A DNA stretch of 64,000 bases from Diphasiastrum complanatum (lineage: Eukaryota > Streptophyta > Lycopodiopsida > Lycopodiales > Lycopodiaceae): positions 43,489,184 to 43,553,183 of the forward strand of contig CM055095.1 of assembly GCA_029204225.1 (NCBI GenBank), read 5' to 3'. Positions 54,856 through 64,000 of the stretch are shown piece after piece. Each line of letters begins with the position of its first letter. The stretch's first letter is position 1. A program made the position numbers and the translations under genes. Below the pieces are notes generated by a model, which saw only the letters and a list, made by a program, of their open reading frames with translations, searched no databases and was not told the origin of the DNA.

Positions 54856-56160
54856 TCAATTGTCCTTGTCAGTAATCAACACACGAAGACTTGCTGCATT
54901 TCGCACTCTCGAAAGTGCAACATACAACTGCCCACGACTAAACACAGGCCGAGGCAAATACAATCCAATCGTGTCCATAGTTTGCCCCTGTGCTTTGTTT
55001 ATTGTCATAGCAAATGCTGCTCTGATAGGAAACTGGACCCTCTGCAATTCAAACGATATGTTCGAATCGCTTGGCACTATAGGGATACGTGGAATAAGGA
55101 CTCTACTCCTTATATTCTTCCCGGTCACTATCTCTACCTCTATGACCTGTCTACCCAAGCTAAGGATGATCAATCTTGTGCCATTGCACAATCCCTTGTG
55201 CGATGCCATCGATCGTAACAACATCACAATCATCCCAATCTTTGGCACCAACTTATGTGGAGGACACCCACTTGGTTGTAGGCTGTTCAAATACTCTATA
55301 GGGTGGACATTAGAGCCCTCACACTCAACAACACTATCAGCACTATAAAAGGTGAAAACGTCACCCGGAAGCTGCTCAACAACCCTCGCATTGATCTCAT
55401 CCACATCTTTGTTCAATGGGGCCAATATTGCACGACTCCTCAAAAACTCAACATTCTTAAAATGTCATGCAACATCAGGAAATGTGAATGAAATCAATTC
55501 GCCCACAGCACACGTCCTTACACACATGCCCTCCGGCAGCGAAATCAGGTCCAAATCACGATGCACGAATGTGGGCTCATGACCATCTCCCACACTCGGC
55601 AGAAATTTTGCAAATCTCAACTGCTCATCCTTATCACCACCCTCCACGCCCATGACACGCATGTTCTTTGTCAATTTATGCACCTCCATGTGTTTCCACA
55701 AACGCGAACACTTCAATCTGCGCCCGACTTCCATGCGGTACCATTGGTAGAATCTATCGAAAATCACCCCCGAAAACAACTGGAACTCTTCGAAATGGAG
55801 CCTCAATACTCAATATATCTCGCAGAGATCGATCTACGCACTCTATAGCATACTTAGGTGCCATGGGAGCCTCATCCCAAATGATCAATCGACATGCCAT
55901 CAAAAGCGCACCTAATGCAGATTGCTTAGAAATGTTGCATGTCGAGCTCTCATTCAATTCCGTCGGAGGAATTTTAAACCGAGAGTGTGCGGTCCTACCA
56001 CCTTTCATCAACAATGCAGCAATCCCACACGATGCAAGTGCCAATGCTATCCACCCTTGTGCATGCACGTACGACAACATGACACTATAAAGGTGAGTCT
56101 TGTCTGTACCACCCGGACCATCTACAAAAAACACTCCACCCACTCTCCGAACAACATGCT
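54856..56160 (-). pseudogene. Helitron helicase domain
   Basis: 56143-55754 codes GVFFVDGPGGTDKTHL (Walker A, with Asp where Gly is usual in GPGGTGKT), ALALASCGIAALLMKGGRTAHS and CRLIIWDEAPMAPKYAIE (Walker B). 55806-55465 codes KLTKNMRVM. 55443-54856 codes ILAPLNKDVDEINARVVEQL, CNGTRLIILSLG, AFAMTINKAQGQTMDTIGLY and QLYVALSRVRN, then a stop. These are the motifs of Pif1-like Helitron helicases. Frameshifts lie near 55750 and 55450. Confidence 0.88.
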
Positions 56161-56185
56161 CATGTACTACACAATCGAAAATCTT

Positions 56186-57178
56186 TCACTGATCCACGTT
56201 CAATCTCTTGATGTCAACTTCAACCTCTGAAGGGTTCTCGTCGACAAACATCTCCTCGCGAAACAATGGAGATGAACCAAAATCGACATCGGGGACCCTA
56301 AACTTAAAATTCACCAACGACTTTTCAGCTGCCTGCATGTGTGACTCCACATCAAGAATAGCACTGTCTACCAAAATCTGACTCACAAAAATGGTCTCGC
56401 ACGTTATTGGTTGTCCTAACTCATGCGCATAATCCTCAACTAAATGTGGCTCTATGCTCCTCCAGAGCTCCAATGGGTCGGAAGGGACACATGTCAAAAG
56501 AAGCACAACGAACATGAGACGAAGCTGCGATGGAGTGCCCCATGACACTGCCTCGCGCAAGCAGCAACTCCACTCATTCGTGTCATTTATCAAAAGTCTA
56601 TGTCTGCAAGCATCTCTGAATGACTGAAACAACTCATCATCAGCCGTGCGCAAGTCCTCAAAGCTAGTTGCACCTTTGACATGAGCCAAAAGAACTTGCA
56701 TATAGAACCTCTCCCCTTTGGAGGGGTGTACAAAATACATGCGACCAATGGTAGGGGTCGTTTGCATGTTGATTCGATGGGTCCACTTACATGTTCTCTT
56801 GTTATACCAATATTGTCTCGGCAAGTCCTAGTACAACAGCTCTCGAGCCTCCGAATCACCACTTCTGTTCATCTCAAAGAATGTTGTCAAAGTGGTACCT
56901 GAACGCCCATCTACGACCTCCTCTAAATCCACTCCCTCACTGAAGTACACCAATTCTTGTCCAGGGAGATGAACTGCCAACCGGGTCACCACGGGCTTAT
57001 GAGCACCCATAGAAAGCCCCAACAATCGCCAACATGACTCATTGGCTGAGAAGTATCAAGCATTAAGAAATTGCTCTATCTCATCCACTCGTCCTGATGT
57101 CTGACCACGGCCCTCTGCAGGCCCCGCCGTAATCATATCAGGTCCCTTGTACACGTACTTGTACAAATACTTCAAACT
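56186..57178 (-). pseudogene. Helitron Rep end and linker
   Basis: At about 57178-57142 the strand codes LKYLYKYVYKGPD, holding the two catalytic tyrosines and the lysine of the rolling-circle nuclease. 57025-56828 gives LPGQELVYFSEG, and 56824-56186 is a long open part (YFVHPSKGERFYMQVLLAHV, TCVPSDPLELWRSIEPHLVE). Small frameshifts separate the parts. Confidence 0.85.
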
Positions 57179-57309
57179 ACATATATGTATACATACCTCC
57201 ACGTTCAAGTGACACTAAAAATGTAGTGTCAACCACCTGTTGTACGGTACAACCCACCTATTATCTAACTCCACTCCATGTGAACGCACCGTCACTCCGT
57301 TCTCCCTCC

Positions 57310-58010
57310 GCCTATATGAAACATACCCCTTCCACCAATGTTTCATCAATAAAATTCCTTGGGTAGTTCTTCGAGCACTTTCCATCCTTTATGAAGGGTG
57401 CATTTGGAAAAGCTGTTCCGCATGGGCCATGCATCATACATGTCCTCACTATCTCGTACAACTCCGGATCTTCCTCCTTCATAGGAACCTCTGCACACAC
57501 AATGCGATCGTAATCTCCAACCGTGATGGGTTTGCTCCGGTCCTCCAATATAATCAAAAGATGGGCGTGAGGCAATCCTCTCTTCTGAAATTCCACGACA
57601 TGCAGCCTCCCTATAATGCGCCAAAAATACCATAGTTCTTCAGTAGGTCGATAAAATGCTGAAGCTTCATGCTAAAAACCCACGATACCAAATTAGGCCT
57701 ATCTGCAGCTTTCTGCTGAAATCGCAACTCTCTCCTCACCTCCAATCAATTTGGGTTCGCCGTCATCGTGATAAACAAATCGAGAGAATCCAACTCCCTA
57801 ACGACGGCCTTAGCATCTTGGTATTGCTGATGCATATGACGCGATGAACCGATGTATGAAGATGGAAGCACTACCTGTGTTCCTATGTTGCTAGAAGAAT
57901 GAGCTCCCACGGCATCAACAATACCACTACGAATTTCTCTACGAAAACTATGCTGATTACTGTAGTAGTAATTCATGTTATTTTGCACCATCTTTGCCAT
58001 CATGTCACAT
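57310..58010 (-). pseudogene. Helitron Rep nuclease (HUH)
   Basis: 58003-57746 codes SSRHMHQQYQDAKAVVREL and DLFITMTANPN. 57596-57312 codes EFQKRGLPHAHLLIILED, with the HAH metal-binding motif of HUH nucleases, then CAEVPMKEEDPELYEIVRTC and CSKNYPRNFID. A short frame change near 57600-57750 separates them. Confidence 0.88.
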
Positions 58011-58115
58011 GCATACTCTTGCAGCAGCCTTCCACCCAGATGGATCGGTGAAACATGCTCTGCACAAACCTGTAAATGATGGCAGTAAAACTTTCGAATG
58101 GTGATAGCTCTGTGA

Positions 58116-58623
58116 CTACCCTCTAAATCCTTTCAAAAGCATCAGAAAGTGCATCGTTATGGACATCATCATCGGCACATGAGTCATCTCCGACATGCAC
58201 ATGTGGGATTCTCGGATACCACCCATCGGTACCAAATGGAAATAACAGCACAAAATGCAATGCATCATATGACGAATGATGTTGTGTGATGAACTGCAAA
58301 CCATCCTGAATGGAATGCAGTATGATGTCACGCATTCCATCACTCGGGGTCTCGTCTAAAGGCATAAGCACCGCAATCTCATTGCTCGTGGGAGCATTGA
58401 ATTGTTTGCTCATTCTACTCCGCGAACAACCTGATACTATGCAGAGACGAATATCCTTTGTGACGTTTTCTCGCATGATCCACGCAACATTCTTAAAACG
58501 TTGCGCAAATGGACTCACATCCACCATCATGCTCTACAAGACAGAGAAAACATCACGCCTAAGCTCGAGATTCAAAGATAATCTCTGATCCATCTACAAA
58601 TCATCACCATCCATGAAGTAAAT
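58116..58623 (-). pseudogene. Helitron N-terminal domain, second part
   Basis: Starts at the insertion edge with YFMDGDD and has TAG codons at 58596-58594 and 58536-58534. 58530-58123 codes VSPFAQRFKNVAWIM, YDALHFVLLFPFGTDGWYPR and IPHVHVGDD. This follows the first part (62227 and above) in other Helitrons. Confidence 0.85.
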
Positions 58624-61600
58624 GTTAGGGCCTATTTTGACAGGGTGGTTCGGCCCTACGTGAGCAATATAGGTTTTTCCACTTCCAACCCTGATGGCCT
58701 TCTCTATTGCCCCGTGCTCCCCAACCGATGAGAGTTTTCCAAGCTCTCAGAGATCCGGTTGCAAGGAGGGGGTGCTAGTACTTTTGGCTGCAATGATTCA
58801 CTAGCTTTCTAGGGTCATGTTTCCGTAAAACTTCTGATCACTAATTCACGTTAGGATCTTGCTAATGTCTCTTTCCCCATTGAATTCGGCTTACAGTTAG
58901 TAAAAATCTTACATGGGCTGGAAACCCATTTATTGTCTATGATGTGCTCGTGGGGTGCAAGTTATACGCACCGCTTTGTTTGATAAGCGGTGGTATTTTC
59001 GCCAACCGTCGGGTCTAGGTATTTCGCTAGATAGTACCGATGGTGGGTGTGACTAGTGTGACGCTTAACCAAGGCGGTGTATTTCAACCGCAGATGGTGG
59101 ACGGCCCACTCTGGTGTTTCACAGAGGTCGGATCTAATTGATATGTTTCACAATTGATAAAAACAGAAAAAACACTTCACAACTTGACGGTTTTATTGTC
59201 GTTCAACTAACAGGTTTATCATAGAGCAAAAGCACATTTCTTTACTTTTTCATAGATCACATCGCAATAATCAGTGCAATACTACGCCAATAACCCTAGC
59301 TAATTATCCTTAGCTTCGTTTGCTAAGTTGGAAATGAGAAACCCTCATTGCTCTAATTAACCACACCACATTTTTCATGCACGACTATGATTCCAACATG
59401 AGTTCTAAAAAAACACGATTCACTACAAAACTTTCCATTATTCACTCGGTTAAACGGACACAACCACAAAGTGCAAGTTTTGATTAATGCATATCGGAAC
59501 TTAAATTAGTATTACCTCATTCTTCGAAACGATGTCCCTTAAAAAACTTGCATCCCTAGAATACTTGTAAAAATCTCGTAAATGGTTTAACTACTCCATG
59601 TATAACTTTGATGGTTTCATACATAGTACAGATGCGATTTCCTAATGGCGTATAAAGATGAATCATTTAGTACAACCAAAAAGCCACAATTGCAGAATGA
59701 AAATTTTGATTCGCTAAACATGGAACACAATACGGTATGTAAAACGACATTCGCAAATTGTATTGTAGACAATGGTATTGGATGCAAATTACCTCAGATA
59801 CGTGTGAGGTAACAGGTTTGTCGGAGAGGCCAACTAGTCATGAATGTCGCTTTCTTCCCATGCCGCCTTCCGTTTATTGCTTGGCACTTGCTTTGTCACA
59901 GTCGGTCGGTGAAAAACAAACCACGGTAGATCTGATTTTTGGCAGTGGGTAGCGATCAGAGGCTGCAACAGGTCTGATTTTGCTCCAAATGAAAAGACAG
60001 GGCACAAGCAACAGGCAGGTCACAAGTAGACAGCCCACAGGTGGCTGCAGGCAGAAGAAGAGTTGCAGACAAGTAGAAGGCGGCCTCCAGTGAGCACACA
60101 GAGGGCAGAGGTAGCAGACGGATCGCAAGGCGAGCAGAGCAGTAGGTAGTGAGCAGTAGGCGCAGGCAGTGGTGACAGTGTAGGGCCGCAGACAGGGCCA
60201 CAGTACGTCGCAGCAGACAGTAGGCAGAGGGATGGCGGGCAATAAGAGGTAACGAGGGACTATTTGGCAGCAGTCCGCAGCTGATGAGGCAGGAAGCAAG
60301 TAGCGAGGGCCACAGAGAGAAGAGTAGCGAGAAGCCGTAGGGTAACGAGCGAGCAGACAGTGCGCAGGCAAGCCAAGGCAAACAAATTGTCCGCTCAGAG
60401 GTATGGTTTTTCTCTCTGTGAAGCCGCAGTAGTCTATGACAGGTCGCAAAACTCTGATTTCCATCTGTGGGCAATGTTCGGAATGTCGTCAGTCACCATG
60501 CCTGTGGAGTAGATTGCGCCCATTGCTGAATGAAACCTCGTGTGAACTGGGTGTTGTTGCGATGGAGAACCTTTGGATGCGTCACTAGGATAATGATTTG
60601 TTGATGGCTGATACATAGACACTTCACTCTATGTGTTTATAACAATTGATACATACATTCCAAACTTTAAACACCAACGTATGTTGCAACATGCAATCCA
60701 TTTCACCACATTCAGTCAACAAGACATGAACACTTCTCCTTCACACGGGACAACAAGCATTGCAATCTCCCAATGAGCATCCAAGGAACGGAAGAGAGCC
60801 TACACACCCAAACTCTGACCTCCATACAACCATAGTGTGACTAAACCTCAAGTAATTACCTGTGAATTGGCAACACCCTCAAGCATCGCCACATAAGGCA
60901 CTAACATCCAAGCTTACTAACAATCATAACAACCCTAACATAGAGCACCACCATTCACAATCACTTACACCAAAATGGAACTAACTTCCAAGCATCCTCA
61001 AGCAAGCAAGTTCTCATCAAAAAGACTCTCAACCAGCATCACATCAAAACTATCACATCAAACTCATCAAACTCTCCACTCTCAACTTAGCAACTATCAA
61101 CATCATCTCATTATCCAAAATTCCAACTATCATCCAACTATGTCTTAACACAAAGAGTGGCCTCCTTTTATAGTAAATCCCAAGTGTCCCCCTTCAAAAT
61201 GAGGCTTTGCCAATTTTCATGCCCTTCAAGCCCTCTTTGCCATTTGTCCTCAACCCATTTGATAGTACACCTAGTGGCCTCCATAAAAGAGTGGGGGAGT
61301 GGTGCATTCAAGGCTCTCTTCCAAAACTAGCCAAGATGTCATTTTTGTCAAAGGCTAGGGAGGCCATTCAAGTTTCCCCTTTTGTACACCCTAGAAGCCC
61401 AAAATGTCAATGGCTAGTGGGTGTACCTCCCAATTTTTATAGCCTCCAAGGTGTTTTGGCATTTAATATCCAAATTTTGGGTGAGGCCCTTTTTCAACCC
61501 CTATTTTTTGTAGGCGGCCCTCATTTTTTTTTGGGTGCCTTCGTTTTTGGCCTTTCTTCGTTTTTTTCAAGGGTCATGCGCCTACTGCTCATTTGTCTAG

Positions 61601-62222
61601 GTTTTTGGCATGTTGGGTAACGACTTGGCCCACACATTTCGTTAATTGTCCGTAAATTGCCCAAACTTTGCCGTTAGGGTTTCTGTGACTCCTTGACACT
61701 GAATCCATATTTTCCGGTCCCGTTTTTACCCGAAACTTTTCTTTCTCGGTTTTTTCTTTTGTGGTTGACTTTTTCGGCATTCATGACTAGGGCTCCCATG
61801 ACAACACGGTTTCCCTGAAAAATACACTGAGTGATCTTATATTAGTAAAAAATGGACTCAGTACATGGTGAGATTTTAGCATGGTCAACTGGCCATTTTT
61901 TTGAAAAGCCGTAAAATATTTATAGGCCATTTCTAAGGCCGCAAAATTTGTTCTAGCCCCATTTAGGACGGGATGGGACCCAATTCTAGGTGGATCGGCA
62001 CTTTTGGCTCGGTCTTACAAAACTTGACCACAAAATATTTTTGACGATTTTTTTGAAAGTCAGTTTCTTACTTTTAAATTGTGTCTAGCCACTTTAGGGT
62101 GGGCTGGAACCCAATTCTAAGGCAAATTTCTGCCGATTTTTCTCTAATAACCGAGTTTTACATGCCGGTTTTTTCAATTATTGCAAACTTAAACTTTAAT
62201 ATTAGCCCGATTTTTCGTGCGA
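58624..62222. mobile_element. 3.6-kb insertion inside the Helitron
   Basis: The Helitron frame stops at one edge and resumes at the other. AAAT is present on both sides (58620-58623 and 62223-62226) and removal of one copy restores the reading phase. Inside I see no transposon domain. 59960-60430 is GC-rich with gcagacag/gcaggcag motifs. 61930-62130 has two related blocks (tagccccatttaggacgggatgggac and tagccactttagggtgggctggaac). The left edge reads TGTTAGGG, LTR-like, but no LTR pair was found. Confidence 0.6.
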
Positions 62223-62226
62223 AAAT

Positions 62227-63491
62227 ATCGGCTAACAAAGAAGGCCTATCTAATGGCAACAAACCACCAATGTGATGGTACAACAGCCCAGACACTCGAA
62301 ACGTGTATGCGCCGCCTACGGAGTTGGAGATGGATCTATCCATATTCACCCCAAGAGATGCGAATGCCAATGAGTTATTGTAACCCCGAATGTTCTTCCT
62401 AAAATGAGCTCCCGAGTCATCGGAGGATGTATACAAATGAAATAGCTCAGAAGGCGGTGATAGCATCAAAGGCAAACGCACTTTGCCTTTCATGCAATAG
62501 AAACGGCTATTCCTTTCTACTTTCCATCGCAAGGCCGAACAACAACCACATGCAAACTCCATCCATCCCAAATCATGATGGGATGGAGTCAGGGGCGATC
62601 TGCCCACCTCAAATAACGTACCAACCCTATCTAGAGCTCTCCTCTTCGCCTGAAATCTACGCCCCTGTCGTCTAGCTCTAGCTGATCTAGACTCTGCCTC
62701 TGGAGTCCTATATGACGGGTGATTACACACCTCCTCGGGCGTAACACAACGTGCTGGTGGACCACCCCTACTTAGACACCTCCTCTTCGCATAGTATCTA
62801 CGCCTCAACCTTTTAGTCCTAGCTGATCTAGACTCGGCCTCAGGTGTCCTATATGACGGGTGGTTACGCACCTCCTGGGGCGTAACCACCTCTACAAAAG
62901 TCGAATCTGTACCTAAAGACGTCAACAAAACTGCCTCTCTTGACTCTACTCTCTCATAGGTGAGCAGACCTGTGTGACTGACCCTACTCCCAAACTGCTC
63001 GGTGTAACATCCTCCTCAAACTCTAACCCTCTCACAGGCAAACCAACATCTACTCCAAGAGGAGTGTCATCATCAATACTCGCAATGGTGGTTGAATCAA
63101 CTACATCCCTATGAACACCCTGTTGAACCTGCTCCAACTCATGAGGGAGAAGCCTCCTCTTCGCTCTTGTCATCCGCTCTAATCTACTCTTCCTCTCCGA
63201 CCTAGACTCCAACTCCGTCGTTCTATACATGGCATTGCCACGCATGTGCTCTGGCATGACAAACCCCCCTGAACTACCCACACCACTGACACCAACAGTC
63301 ATTATGTGCTCGACACTTTGCAAGTTTGAAACCAAACTTGCGGTCGAACATGTTGCCTCCTCAACGACACGAACTACAGGTGCAAGCAACAACGCCCTGC
63401 GCACTGCTTGTCGCTTCCTATTCAACCTCCTCCTTCTTGCAAACTGGCTCTCACCCTCCGAAGTGATGTATGAAGGGTTGCTTCCACACAC
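62227..63491 (-). pseudogene. Helitron N-terminus with four basic repeats
   Basis: 63491-62946 and 62928 downward form one protein with a frameshift in a GAGAG run near 62945. Four copies of a unit of about 32 residues occur: NPSYITSEGESQFARRRRLN, MYRTTELESRSERKSRLER, HPSYRTPEAESRSARTKRLR and HPSYRTPEAESRSARARRQG, each ending AKRRxL-like. Then a cysteine-rich Helitron domain follows (FACGCCSALRWKVERNSRFY, FRKNIRGYNNSLAFASLGVN, YTFRVSGLLYHHIGGLLPLD). The true start may lie slightly upstream, near 63510. Confidence 0.82.
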
Positions 63492-63509
63492 TCGGGAGTG
63501 TCCATGTCA

Positions 63510-64000
63510 TGGAATCACTCCCTCAAATGCAATACCTGCAAAAATTGGAACAAAAAACCATCAGGTTTTATATCAAACATTGGGAAACAATCAAATACAT
63601 GAAAACTTCTATTAAGAGAGTGAGAGACAGATCAATGGTTCGGGAGTGAAGGTTACGTATAAGCAGATTAGGGTTTAGGAGTTATGGGGTGCGTTTGGGC
63701 ATTAGGCATTACCATTAGGCAAATAGTATGTCAAATAGAGAAAGATTAGTAAACTGCAAATGGTTGTATACACCATTGTCGGTGTGTTGGAATAAACGAC
63801 TGAGATATCAGTTTGTTAAAAGAAAAAAAAACTTAGTATTCTTGCATGTTCAATCTTCATTGTCTTAGCCGGTGAGCGTGGGGATTAAAAATAATAATTC
63901 CTCTCTACCAACCAAATCAAATAGTGAATATTGATTCATCAAGTGTATCATGATTCATGATATGGAAATCTATGAGCATATATTGTTCCTTGAGCTTTTA
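63510..64000. other. Helitron 5' flank
   Basis: AT-rich upstream sequence; the Helitron 5' end is probably here or beyond the window. No gene seen. Confidence 0.35.

Larger units (their letters stand above)
54856..63491 (-). mobile_element. Helitron (rolling-circle transposon), interrupted
   Basis: Minus-strand parts in order: N-terminal basic repeats and Helitron-like N domain (63491-62227), a 3.6-kb insertion (58624-62222), then the rest of the N domain (58620-58116), Rep (58003-57130) and a Pif1-type helicase (56824-54856). Frameshifts and TAG stops show that it is dead. Ends (5' TC, 3' CTRR) were not located. Confidence 0.88.

Noticed and set aside
54820..56230. Plus-strand open frames of 102-174 codons over the Helitron helicase
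   Set aside because: They are antisense to a clearly recognisable helicase on the minus strand.
59874..60474. Two overlapping Cys/Leu-rich minus-strand frames of 196 and 172 codons
   Set aside because: They come from GC-rich gcagacag-type sequence; two frames are open at once, composition is low-complexity and no motif is present.
1..64000. tRNA, rRNA or organelle-derived genes
   Set aside because: I saw no tRNA-like cloverleaf with A and B boxes or rRNA core sequence; primer sites only match tRNA 3' ends.

Overview
The window looks like nuclear DNA of a land plant with a large, transposon-rich genome. It has AT-rich intergenic DNA, decayed Ty1/copia and Ty3/gypsy retrotransposons, hAT transposons, a Helitron, LINEs and many long (CT)n tracts. 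One host gene is recognisable, and its introns reach 3 to 5 kb and are filled with transposons. Such introns would suit a fern, lycophyte or gymnosperm, but nothing here fixes the species.

The host gene lies on the plus strand. Eight exons (15287-15393, 19077-19239, 23313-23378, 28624-28717, 28860-28972, 34129-34205, 34509-34623, 34771-35214) join in phase into 393 codons, stop included. They encode the C-terminal part of an ABC1/UbiB-type atypical kinase. The 5' exons were not found, so they probably lie before the window. Its introns carry an LTR-like non-coding element, a nearly complete hAT element with 8-bp target duplications (19945-23170), and pieces of LINEs, a second hAT and another LTR-like element.

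Layout. 1-2360 copia 3' part; 2560-3700 gypsy remnant; 3794-4522 and 4648-5307 two non-autonomous hAT-like elements; 5651-6058 a foldback repeat; 6994-13905 a nest of LINE copies separated by (CT)n tracts; 15287-35214 the kinase gene; 35489-39450 minus-strand copia pieces; 39478-39810 a minisatellite/(CT)n module; 40193-41975 plus-strand copia 5' part; 41976-46715 minus-strand gypsy; 46716-49990 AT-rich DNA without recognisable genes; 50000-52550 copia gag/protease; 52860-53890 a second, inverted copy of the module; 54856-63491 a minus-strand Helitron split by a 3.6-kb insertion.

The most interesting signal is the LINE family. Four copies end in the same small hairpin, with compensatory base changes, followed by a GTTAATAAAG-like box; three of them run on into a (CT)n tract. 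Several copies also start directly after another (CT)n tract. This suggests a LINE that both ends in and inserts into CT microsatellites. Apart from the kinase, almost every coding trace is a transposon pseudogene, often with stops where CAG would be expected.
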